Assembly (NCBI GenBank): GCA_964424545.1
Contig: CAYRJN010000036.1
Location: forward strand, 1-23,897
Source: JAUVIB01 sp964424545
GTDB lineage: Bacteria > Calditrichota > Calditrichia > Calditrichales > Calditrichaceae
DNA: 23,897 nt
Reading direction: 5' to 3'
In this document: positions 1 to 6,910 of the stretch, one piece after another
How positions within the stretch are numbered: the first letter of the stretch is position 1
How the letters are laid out: each line of letters opens with the position of its first letter
The notes under the pieces: model-generated
What the model was told of the DNA's origin: nothing
Databases searched by the model: none
The model's input: only the letters and a program-made list of their open reading frames with translations
Program-made: the position numbers and the translations under genes

Positions 1-2
1 CT

Positions 3-809
3 GTTATTTTCGCTTATTATGAAAACGGTCAAATTGTCTCAAAACAGGATCTTGGTGATTTCACTTGGGCGAAACCGTTAAATATTTCCGGCAATCGGCG
101 GCTGTCGTTATCTCCGATGCTTTCGTACACTTACCGGAATTTTATAACGATAAAAGATTATTTGGGCGTGCCTTCACAATTTAGTTATAACGGCCCGACC
201 GTAAGCCTCGGGTTTGATTATAATTTGCCCACAACGTTTTATCCGGCTTTGGCGAAACGGCATTTTAATCTAACGGCAAGCTATTTTAATTCGTTTGAAA
301 CGGCTTATAAATTCTCGATTACGGAATTTGATATGACCGTTGCTACAAACTTGCTTTCGGAACGTATCGGAATAATGGCGACGGGAACCTATTTGAACCA
401 AAATGGAAATTTTCCCCTTGGAAATGGCGTCGGCGTTGACGGTTATTATGAATTGGATATGCCGAGAGATTATACCTACACCAGAACCGTTAGGGGAATT
501 AGCAGAAATCTTTACGGAAATAAGCTGCTTTGGGCAAGCGGAGAATTGATCTATTATTTAGCTAAAAACAGCCAAATGGCGCTGCTCTTTATACCGATAA
601 CCAACCTGACGATTAATGGTTTTTACGATTACGCCCGTGTCGAAAACAGCGTTAGTGACGAAGTATATTCTTACGGCGCGCAGCTTTCATTTGGCGAAGG
701 GCCTGTTCGCTTCGGCGCCGGCTATGTGGAGAGCTTTTATAACGGCGCCAAAGATGATATTCAATTTTATTGGCGCATATCCCTGCTGGCGCCCAAAAGG
801 CTTTTTTGA
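3..809 (+). CDS. Outer-membrane beta-barrel protein, C-terminal part (5' end outside window)
   Basis: The frame is open to the left edge, so this is the C-terminal part (268 codons plus stop) of a larger protein. It is rich in alternating aromatic/polar segments typical of transmembrane beta-strands, for example YELDMPRDYTYTRTV, LLWASGELIYYLA and VRFGAGYVESFY. It ends with ...WRISLLAPKRLF, and a C-terminal Phe after a hydrophobic strand is the usual signal for insertion by the BAM machinery. I see no known enzyme or TonB motif in the visible part. Location in the outer membrane is inferred from strand composition and the terminal Phe; the specific role is unknown. The first in-frame ATG (117) is internal, because the same frame continues upstream without a stop. 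Confidence 0.7.
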   Translation, partial: VIFAYYENGQIVSKQDLGDFTWAKPLNISGNRRLSLSPMLSYTYRNFITIKDYLGVPSQFSYNGPTVSLGFDYNLPTTFYPALAKRHFNLTASYFNSFETAYKFSITEFDMTVATNLLSERIGIMATGTYLNQNGNFPLGNGVGVDGYYELDMPRDYTYTRTVRGISRNLYGNKLLWASGELIYYLAKNSQMALLFIPITNLTINGFYDYARVENSVSDEVYSYGAQLSFGEGPVRFGAGYVESFYNGAKDDIQFYWRISLLAPKRLF

Positions 810-814
810 TAGCA

Positions 815-923
815 CTCGCAATCGATATAACTTTTGGATTAATCGTTTCCTTGAATTTACGCCGGCAATATGGTCGGCGATGCAGCTCGCAATCGATATA
901 ACTTTTGGATTAATCGTTTCCTT
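815..923. repeat. 38-bp exact direct repeat (815-852 and 886-923)
   Basis: The 38 bases starting CTCGCAATCGATATAACTTT at 815 occur again without mismatch at 886, a period of 71 bp. Just beyond each copy a short TTTACGCC is also shared, at slightly different spacing. The repeat begins 6 bp after the stop codon of the barrel gene. The offset is not a multiple of three, so the two copies are in different frames. It looks like a local duplication at the 3' end of a gene rather than a mobile element; there are no inverted termini. Confidence 0.85.
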
Positions 924-990
924 TACGCCAAAAAATCAAGAATATGTCGACGATAATCGAAGGGTATTTAAAGAGGCATTAAAAGAATGA
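880..990 (+). pseudogene. Orphan 36-codon reading-frame tail, possible gene remnant
   Basis: An ATG at 880 opens 36 codons ending with TGA at 988-990. The first third is hydrophobic (LAIDITFGLIVSF) and the rest is charged (KNQEYVDDNRRVFKEALKE), which looks like the last membrane helix and cytoplasmic tail of a membrane protein. There is no convincing ribosome binding site, and the start lies in the duplicated DNA. The most economical reading is the 3' scrap of a lost or duplicated gene. A genuine micro-protein is possible but not supported. Confidence 0.25.
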
Positions 991-1006
991 CGCAATTTGC
1001 GGGGAC

Positions 1007-1348
1007 TTAAACGATAAAGTTCTCCACAGCTTCATGTTCGCACTCGTAGGACTTAATAACCTGGTTAATATGTGTTAATTCCAGGATCTCTCGGATATAT
1101 TTTTGCGGCGAAGCGAGACGGATATCGCCCTTTTTTTCTCTTAATTTTTCAATGAATGAAATAATAGCTCCGAGACCGCTGGAGTCCATAAATCTTGTAG
1201 AGGATAAATTAATAACGATTTTATAATGACCGGCTGTCATATATTCTTTTATAATCTCTTTTAATTCACCGGATACATTTACGGTAAGACGCTGCGGCGC
1301 CAATATAACAATAACGCCCTGCTGCGTGTTGTGGTGCGTGATGGTCAT
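1007..1348 (-). CDS. STAS-domain anti-sigma factor antagonist (SpoIIAA/RsbV family)
   Basis: The 113-residue protein is a single STAS domain, the usual length for stand-alone antagonists. It carries the diagnostic phosphorylation-site motif MDSSGLGAIISF; in SpoIIAA and RsbV the second Ser of DSSG is phosphorylated by a cognate anti-sigma kinase. Family members bind the kinase when unphosphorylated and release its sigma factor or response target; they are cytoplasmic. No kinase, phosphatase or sigma-factor gene is adjacent, so the partner lies elsewhere. I prefer the ATG at 1348: the nine-G run just upstream can act as the Shine-Dalgarno sequence. An in-frame ATG at 1366 would instead put that run inside the coding region as MKGGGGM. 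Confidence 0.88.
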   Translation of the reverse strand: MTITHHNTQQGVIVILAPQRLTVNVSGELKEIIKEYMTAGHYKIVINLSSTRFMDSSGLGAIISFIEKLREKKGDIRLASPQKYIREILELTHINQVIKSYECEHEAVENFIV

Positions 1349-1352
1349 TCCG

Positions 1353-1361
1353 CCCCCCCCC
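1353..1361 (-). repeat. G9 homopolymer at the start of the STAS gene
   Basis: Nine consecutive C on the plus strand (G on the coding strand) lie 4 bp upstream of the preferred ATG at 1348 and downstream of the alternative ATG at 1366. It forms the only G-rich Shine-Dalgarno candidate for this gene. Runs of this length are prone to slippage in replication and to sequencing error. Confidence 0.9.
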
Positions 1362-1593
1362 TTCATGAAAATGAAATAAGTTCCGATATCAAAAGTACAA
1401 TATGCATATTAAAACATAAAATATCAACATATTTTTACTTTGGAGTGGAGCAATCTTGCAAGTGGATCGGCGCAAATTTTCATTATAGCGATGTCATGGC
1501 AGTATTTTGGTTTCGGTAAAAAGGGCTTGAACATTGTTTGTAGTCTCCGACCGGGATTAACGCGCTCCTTCATCGCTCGCAATGACAAGTGTG

Positions 1594-1806
1594 CTACCCT
1601 CCGGTACGGCGTTCCAAAGCGCGTCTTACATTTCTATGAATTTCACCCATATACGGCAGATACCTGCTGTAACGATCGTTTTCTACAAAAGTGCGTTTAA
1701 ATAAGCGGTTTAATTTGCGGCTGGACATAAACAGAGAAAATTCAACTTCTCGTACGGTAGGCGCCACTGTCGATCCCGAATTTATGAAGGCTGTATAAAT
1801 CTTCAC
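1594..1806 (-). CDS. Hypothetical short basic protein, doubtful
   Basis: A GTG start at 1806 opens 70 codons with fairly gene-like codon choice and an Arg-rich C-terminal half (SSRKLNRLFKRTF, then EIHRNVRRALERRTGG). There is no Shine-Dalgarno sequence, and its end abuts the palindromic-repeat fragment. I do not recognise the sequence. It could be the 3' remnant of a decayed gene or a chance open frame. Confidence 0.22.
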   Translation of the reverse strand: MKIYTAFINSGSTVAPTVREVEFSLFMSSRKLNRLFKRTFVENDRYSRYLPYMGEIHRNVRRALERRTGG

Positions 1807-1981
1807 GTTATAAACTGATATTCCAATTAGTCAAGCAATGGATTTAATTCACAAAATTTTGGATTTAACTTAGATGAAATAAGCGTAAACTTTGAAATTC
1901 CGATACTATTAATCGAATAAGGGTAAAATCAGATTAAAACGGTCGTAGAAAAACGCAACGCTAAAAAATTGCATCTATGCA

Positions 1982-2006
1982 TATAATTTTTGTATTTTAC
2001 AAAAAT
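1982..2006 (+). promoter_or_regulatory. Candidate -10 box plus 9-bp inverted repeat upstream of dcp
   Basis: TATAAT at 1982-1987 is a perfect -10 hexamer, but no good -35 lies 17 bp upstream. It overlaps an inverted repeat with arms ATTTTTGTA (1986-1994) and TACAAAAAT (1998-2006) separated by three T. The structure ends 31 bp before the dcp ATG and could be an operator or a small 5'-UTR hairpin. Chance symmetry is possible in such AT-rich DNA. Confidence 0.35.
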
Positions 2007-2037
2007 ATATACCCGTAAAATCAAAAAGGAATCAACG

Positions 2038-4143
2038 ATGAGAAAAGGATTGCTATTAATCATGATGATGCTTTTAGCTCAGACAATCTCCTGTACAAAA
2101 GAGGAACAGAACCCCTTTTTTACGGACTGGAAAACTCCTTTCGGCGCTCCGCCGTTTAACGAAATTAAACCGAAAGATTATCTGCCCGCTTTTAAAGAAG
2201 GCATCAGTCGTCAACAGCGGGAAATTGCGGCCATAAGCGATAACAAGGAGGCGCCGACCTTTGAAAATACAATTGAAGCGCTGGAACGCAGCGGTAAATT
2301 GCTTGATAAGGTCAGTAGCGTGTTTTATAATCTCAATTCCGCCTTAACGAGCGATACGTTACAGAAAATAGCCAAGGAAGTGTCGCCGCTGCTCTCCAAA
2401 CACCACGATGATATTAATTTAAACGCTAAATTGTTTGCCCGCATAAAGACGGTTTACGAACAACGAAATAATTTATCGTTATCGGTGGAACAAAATAGAT
2501 TGCTTGAAAAGTATTACAAAGATTTTGTGCGCGGCGGAGCGAACCTGAATGAAGCGGATAAAAAGAAACTGCGAAAAATCAATAAAGAGCTATCGTTATT
2601 GTCGCTTAAATTCGGCGAGAATATATTGAAAGAAAATAATCGCTTCGAAATGATTTTGAATAAAAAGGAAGAATTAAGAGGTTTACCGCGGAATGTGATA
2701 ATCGCAGCCGCACAAACAGCCAAAGAGCGCGGTTATGATGGTAAATGGGTCTTTACGCTGCACAAACCGAGTTTAATTCCTTTTTTGCAATATTCCGATA
2801 AACGGGTTTTGCGGGAAAAAATGTTTAAAGGTTATATAAGCCGCGGAAATCATGATGACGAATTGGATAATAAGGATAATGTCAGAAAAATAGTCAATTT
2901 GCGCATTGAAAAGGCGCATTTACTGGGATATAAAAGCCATGCGGATTTTGTCTTGGAAGAAAATATGGCAAAGAATCCGCATAATGTTTATAATTTGCTT
3001 GATAAAATTTGGCAGCCGGCCTTGGTTATGGCTAAAAAGGAAGCGGCTGAATTGCAGCGCACGATCAACAAATCCGGCGGCAAATTTAAGTTAATGCCCT
3101 GGGACTGGTGGTATTATGCCGAAAAGCTGCGCAAAGAAAAATATGATCTGGACGAAGAAGCGTTGCGCCCTTACTTCAAGCTGGAAAACGTGCGCGCCGG
3201 CGCTTTTGAAGTCGCTCATCGTCTTTACGGCATTACCTTTACGGAACGCAAGGATATTCCCGTTTATCACAAAGACGTTAAAGTATTTGAAGTGAAAGAG
3301 GCGGACGGCAGGCATATCGGTCTACTATATACGGATTATTTTCCGCGCGCCAGTAAACGAGGCGGCGCCTGGATGGAAGCCTATCGCAAGCAATCGCGTA
3401 TGGACGGTAAAAAAATTACGCCGATTATTTGCAATGTTTGCAATTTTTCCAAGCCCGCAGGCGATAAACCGGCCTTGTTAAGTTTTGAAGAGGTGCAAAC
3501 GCTGTTTCATGAATTCGGTCATGCGCTTCACGGTCTGTTATCCGACTGTACCTATCCTTCGCTATCGGGTACGGATGTGGCGCGAGATTTTGTGGAGACT
3601 TTTTCGCAAGTTATGGAAAACTGGGCTGCAGAACCGCAAGTTTTGAAGATGTATGCTCATAATTATAAAACGGGTAAACCCATACCCCAAGGGTTAATTG
3701 AAAAAATAAGAAACAGCGGTCATTTTAATCAAGGCTTTGCCACGGTTGAATATCTTGCAGCAGCCTATCTCGATATGGATTGGCACACGTTAACGCAAAC
3801 AAACGATTATGATGTAAATAAGTTTGAAACAAAAGCGATGGATAAAATAGGCCTTATTCCGCAAATCGTAGTGCGTTACCGCAGTCCCTATTTCAGTCAC
3901 ATTTTTGCCGGAGGGTATTCGGCGGGTTACTACAGCTATATTTGGGCCGAGGTTTTGGATGCCGATGCTTTTCAGGCATTTAAAGAGAATGGTATATTTG
4001 ATAAAAAGACGGCGGAATCCTTTCGCAAAAATATGCTTTCGCGCGGTGGCACGGAAGACGCTATGACGCTGTATAAACGCTTCCGCGGCAGAGAACCGGA
4101 TATCGAGCCGCTGTTGGAACGACGTGGGTTAAAGGATGAATGA
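2038..4143 (+). CDS. dcp: Peptidyl-dipeptidase Dcp, M3 family, predicted lipoprotein
   Basis: This zinc metallopeptidase removes C-terminal dipeptides from peptides. At 701 residues it has the family's usual length. The active site is HEFGH at residues 491-495, with Glu520 as third zinc ligand in DFVETFSQ; the 25-residue spacing from His495 matches M3 enzymes. The N-terminal PPFNEIKPKDYLPAFKEG and the C-terminal FRGREPDIEPLLERRGL are typical of Dcp rather than thimet-type relatives. The start at 2038 is preferred over the in-frame ATG at 1990 because AAGGA lies 7 bp upstream and it exposes a signal peptide (MRKGLLLIMMMLLAQTISC). This has a lipobox-like TISC, so the enzyme is probably anchored and periplasmic, although Thr at -3 is not the commonest residue. 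It is followed 40 bp later by the hotdog gene. Confidence 0.92.
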   Translation: MRKGLLLIMMMLLAQTISCTKEEQNPFFTDWKTPFGAPPFNEIKPKDYLPAFKEGISRQQREIAAISDNKEAPTFENTIEALERSGKLLDKVSSVFYNLNSALTSDTLQKIAKEVSPLLSKHHDDINLNAKLFARIKTVYEQRNNLSLSVEQNRLLEKYYKDFVRGGANLNEADKKKLRKINKELSLLSLKFGENILKENNRFEMILNKKEELRGLPRNVIIAAAQTAKERGYDGKWVFTLHKPSLIPFLQYSDKRVLREKMFKGYISRGNHDDELDNKDNVRKIVNLRIEKAHLLGYKSHADFVLEENMAKNPHNVYNLLDKIWQPALVMAKKEAAELQRTINKSGGKFKLMPWDWWYYAEKLRKEKYDLDEEALRPYFKLENVRAGAFEVAHRLYGITFTERKDIPVYHKDVKVFEVKEADGRHIGLLYTDYFPRASKRGGAWMEAYRKQSRMDGKKITPIICNVCNFSKPAGDKPALLSFEEVQTLFHEFGHALHGLLSDCTYPSLSGTDVARDFVETFSQVMENWAAEPQVLKMYAHNYKTGKPIPQGLIEKIRNSGHFNQGFATVEYLAAAYLDMDWHTLTQTNDYDVNKFETKAMDKIGLIPQIVVRYRSPYFSHIFAGGYSAGYYSYIWAEVLDADAFQAFKENGIFDKKTAESFRKNMLSRGGTEDAMTLYKRFRGREPDIEPLLERRGLKDE

Positions 4144-4146
4144 AAA

Positions 4147-4203
4147 ATGAAAAAAGATAATCATAACGGCAAACGGCGGTATTTTGAATGTGGCAACTGG
4201 TGA
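4147..4203 (+). other. 18-codon open frame ahead of the hotdog gene; possible leader or frameshifted start
   Basis: An ATG at 4147 lies about 10 bp after AAGGA (at the dcp stop), but its frame closes at TGA 4201-4203. It contains a run of six A (4150-4155). Reading one A fewer would join this ATG to the hotdog frame as MKKIIITANGGILNVATG. It may therefore be the true start, hidden by slippage or a sequence error, or simply a chance ATG. Confidence 0.25.
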
Positions 4204-5098
4204 TACTAAACTAAAATTATTTTATAAAACATTTTTAAAAAAGAGGGCTCTTATCGATTCGTCTATTGTAGGAAGCTGTACAAAACCGTTTCGTTATTTG
4301 GTAAATTTTCGGCATTTGACCAACTATAGCGCGGCGCTCTTTGATGAGAATCCCTTGCTTTATGAAAATGGAGAAGACGCTCCCGTAATGCATCCGCTTT
4401 TTCCGTCCAGAATATCCTGGCAAATGGTTGAGCGCCTCGATTTGTTATGGGATGTTCGCTTTCCCGTGGATTTGAGAGACCACTTAATTCATCAAGGAGA
4501 GTATCTTGAGATTTTGCAACCGCTAAAGCCGGGGAATGAACTTAAAGTGAAAGCGACGCTGATAAGTCTGCGGCCGCATAAGTTAGGTGTAAAAATTACC
4601 ATTCGTTTTGAGTATTGTAATAAATCGGGCGTTCAATTGATAAAAGAGTATGTCAGCGCCATTGTCTTGGGCGTTAGGTGCTCGGATGACGGGCGAAGTA
4701 TTGGGGAAATACCGCAGATGGAACGACGGCAAATAACAGGGGACTATTTTTCGGAAATAATAGAAATCTCAGCGCTGGATTCCTATATTTACGACGGTTG
4801 CAGCGATATTGTCAATCCCATACATACGAATCGGGAATATGCCCGTTCAATGGGTTTACCGGGAATCCTTTTACAGGGAACGGCAACGCTGGCGAGAAGC
4901 GTCAGCGTCATTAGTAAACATATCCCAGGCGCTCACGCAAAAATAACGGCGTTGGCGGGTAAGTTTACCGGCTATGTTCTGCCGCCGGATCGCTTGACCG
5001 TTAATTTTATTAAGAATGCTTCCGGCGATTATTTTTTTGAAACGCTTAACCGAAAGAATGAATATGTTATAAGAGGCGGATATTTAAAAATAGGGTAA
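4184..5098 (+). CDS. MaoC-like double-hotdog protein (putative enoyl-CoA hydratase/thioesterase relative)
   Basis: The 304-residue protein looks like two hotdog domains in tandem. The C-terminal one carries YIYDGCSDIVNPIHTNREYA followed by MGLPGILLQGTATLA, the MaoC/hydratase-2 region. The canonical motif is GDxNP[LIV]H; here Asp208 is one residue farther from His214, and the usual LHGT is LQGT (Gln231). The fold assignment is therefore firmer than the reaction. It is probably cytoplasmic and acts on acyl-CoA or acyl-carrier substrates, which fits the acyl-CoA synthetase gene 18 bp downstream. The start is uncertain: TTG at 4184 (GGCGG nearby), GTG at 4190, or a frameshifted ATG at 4147. Confidence 0.78.
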   Translation: MNVATGDTKLKLFYKTFLKKRALIDSSIVGSCTKPFRYLVNFRHLTNYSAALFDENPLLYENGEDAPVMHPLFPSRISWQMVERLDLLWDVRFPVDLRDHLIHQGEYLEILQPLKPGNELKVKATLISLRPHKLGVKITIRFEYCNKSGVQLIKEYVSAIVLGVRCSDDGRSIGEIPQMERRQITGDYFSEIIEISALDSYIYDGCSDIVNPIHTNREYARSMGLPGILLQGTATLARSVSVISKHIPGAHAKITALAGKFTGYVLPPDRLTVNFIKNASGDYFFETLNRKNEYVIRGGYLKIG

Positions 5099-5116
5099 AA
5101 AAAAGAGGAGACGCTT

Positions 5117-6841
5117 ATGTATGATCCCAAAACAGACGAGCTGTGCAATGCCCGTCTAAAGGAATTAGACCAATATCCCCGTATGTTCGATTGGGTTGAC
5201 CGCTGGGCCAAAGAAAAACCCAATGAAGTCGCTTTAATCGAATACAACACAGGGGAAAAAGTAACCTGGAAAGATTTTGCTACAAAATCAAAAGCCTTTG
5301 CGGCTAAGTTGTTAAAGATTGGCGTTAAAAAAGGCGACGTTGTAGCCACAATGCTGGTTTTATTGAAAGAACATGTCTATTTAATGTATGCTTGTTACCG
5401 CATCGGGGCAATCATTGCGCCGCTTGATCCGCGTTTAAAAGAGCATGAAGTGGATGAAAGTTTTAAAAAAATGAAACCTAAGGCTTTCTTCTCGCTCGGC
5501 AATACGCCGGTAACCGATTTCCGTCCGATTATCTCATCAATGATCAAAAAACACGGAAAACAAAACGGCGGCAGCGTAGAAACTTTTGTACAGTTTCAAA
5601 AAGAAGAAGATCAAATTGTCGAAGGCGCCATCGGTATTACAAAATTTGCCGAAGATATTAAAAAAGTTTTTATTTTGTCAATGCTGACCGGAAAGGTGAA
5701 CAGGGCGCAAAAGAAAGTGGATAAGCGCGATCCTATTTTAATCATTTTTACGACGGGTTCTACCGGGTATCCCAAACCGGCGCTGCTCTGCTCGGAAAAT
5801 ATTTTGATGCAAAATATTGCGCTCGGTACGGCTTTTGATATGCGCGCCGAAGATACGATGCTGGTAAACCTGCCTCCGAGCCATGTGGGCTGTACTACGG
5901 AACAGTTGGCTACCATGATTTGGGGCGGAGGAAAGAGCGTTTTGTTGCATGTGTTTAAACCGGACGAATCTCTTGACGCCATTCAAAAACATAAGGTGAC
6001 GGTTTTCGGGCAAATACCGGCGCTTTTTTCCATGGAGTGGCGTTTGCCTAATTATAAAGATTATGATTTATCTTCTTTGAAATTTGCACTTTACGGTGGT
6101 CAAGCGGTTACACGGCAATTTTTGGAACAGCTTTCCAAAATGGCGCCCAAGTTCGGCAGCGGATTGGGGTTGACGGAAACAGCCGGTTTTTGCACCTATA
6201 CCTCGCTGGACGGTACGGTGGACGATATCTTATCCAGTATCGGTTTCGATGCGCCTTTCTGTCCCATATCTATCCGCGAACCCATGAAAGAAGACGGCAC
6301 GGCGGGCGAAGAGAAGAAACCTGGTCAGGTCGGCGAAATCTGTTTTTACGGCCCGCAAATATTTCTCGGTTATCTAAACGATGAGGAGAATACTCGCAAG
6401 ACGCTTTCCACCGACGGTTATGTTTATACCGGCGATCTTGGAAGTTACGACGACCTGGGTCTCCATTTTGCAGGTCGTTCCAAGCTGTTGATTAAGCCTA
6501 AGGGATACAATGTTTTTCCCACTGAGGTAGAAGAGTTTATTTCCGGTAATCTGAAAGAAAAGGCCGGTCATGTCGCCGTTGTCGGCGTGGAGCATGAAGT
6601 TTTTTCCGAAGGGATTGTCGCTTTTGTCGAAAAGAAACAGGGCGCTTCATTGAGCGCCGAAGACGTCAATGAAGTCTGTAAAGAGATGGCGTCCTATAAA
6701 CGTCCCGGCCATGTTGAGATTGTCGAATATGGCGAGATGCCGCTTAATCGCGTAGCTAAAACGGATTATGTGGAACTGAAAAGACGCGCGGCAAAAATTA
6801 TCGAAGAACTGCGCTCTAAAGGCGGTTGGGATAAAGCCTGA
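5117..6841 (+). CDS. AMP-forming acyl-CoA synthetase/ligase (ANL superfamily)
   Basis: The enzyme adenylates a carboxylate with ATP and transfers the acyl group to CoA or another thiol. ANL core motifs appear in order over 574 residues: the phosphate-binding loop FTTGSTGYPKP (211-221), GLGLTETAGF, DGYVYTGDLG, the hinge region GRSKLLIKPKGYNVFPTEVEEF, and a candidate C-terminal catalytic lysine Lys548 in MPLNRVAKTDY. The loop has Pro where most members have Gly (PKG). The substrate cannot be read from the sequence; a fatty or other hydrophobic acid is plausible. AGAGGAG lies 6 bp before the ATG. It is the last gene of the dcp operon, followed by a terminator, and with the hotdog gene suggests an acyl-CoA pathway. 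Confidence 0.88.
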   Translation: MYDPKTDELCNARLKELDQYPRMFDWVDRWAKEKPNEVALIEYNTGEKVTWKDFATKSKAFAAKLLKIGVKKGDVVATMLVLLKEHVYLMYACYRIGAIIAPLDPRLKEHEVDESFKKMKPKAFFSLGNTPVTDFRPIISSMIKKHGKQNGGSVETFVQFQKEEDQIVEGAIGITKFAEDIKKVFILSMLTGKVNRAQKKVDKRDPILIIFTTGSTGYPKPALLCSENILMQNIALGTAFDMRAEDTMLVNLPPSHVGCTTEQLATMIWGGGKSVLLHVFKPDESLDAIQKHKVTVFGQIPALFSMEWRLPNYKDYDLSSLKFALYGGQAVTRQFLEQLSKMAPKFGSGLGLTETAGFCTYTSLDGTVDDILSSIGFDAPFCPISIREPMKEDGTAGEEKKPGQVGEICFYGPQIFLGYLNDEENTRKTLSTDGYVYTGDLGSYDDLGLHFAGRSKLLIKPKGYNVFPTEVEEFISGNLKEKAGHVAVVGVEHEVFSEGIVAFVEKKQGASLSAEDVNEVCKEMASYKRPGHVEIVEYGEMPLNRVAKTDYVELKRRAAKIIEELRSKGGWDKA

Positions 6842-6855
6842 TTTTAGAATCCAAG

Positions 6856-6883
6856 GCGTCGTCTGCGGACGACGCTTTTTTTT
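6856..6883 (+). terminator. Rho-independent terminator of the dcp operon
   Basis: A perfect 8-bp stem, GCGTCGTC/GACGACGC, with loop TGCG is followed at once by eight T. It starts 15 bp after the acyl-CoA synthetase stop codon. There is no matching A-run on the other side, so it should work only for plus-strand transcription and not for the converging rodA operon. Confidence 0.93.
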
Positions 6884-6910
6884 ATGTGATACTGTTTATA
6901 TTCAAAAGCG

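Larger units (their letters stand above)
1349..2037. other. Long intergenic region with a decayed palindromic-repeat fragment
   Basis: About 690 bp separate the STAS gene from dcp. Around 1440-1600 are pieces reminiscent of dispersed bacterial palindromic repeats: GGAGCAATCTTG near 1446 and ATCGCTCGCAATGACAAG near 1572. Their usual form is ...AGATTGCTTCG... and ...CTCGCAATGACA. Similar pieces occur between mreB and mreC. The region from about 1805 to 1990 is very AT-rich and presumably holds the dcp promoter. The minus strand near 1367-1440 would hold the STAS promoter. Plus-strand open frames at 1331-1519 and 1440-1700 run through the repeat and are not credible genes. Confidence 0.5.

Noticed and set aside
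616..990. Plus-strand 124-codon open frame overlapping the end of the barrel gene
   Set aside because: Its first part is an out-of-frame reading of the barrel gene and its second part runs through the direct repeats. Only the 3' tail is noted as a remnant.
1440..1700. Plus-strand 86-codon open frame in the STAS-dcp spacer
   Set aside because: It reads through a palindromic-repeat fragment (GLTRSFIARNDK string), with no ribosome binding site and no family resemblance.
5611..6013. Minus-strand open frames opposite the acyl-CoA synthetase
   Set aside because: Shadows of a clearly functional gene on the other strand.
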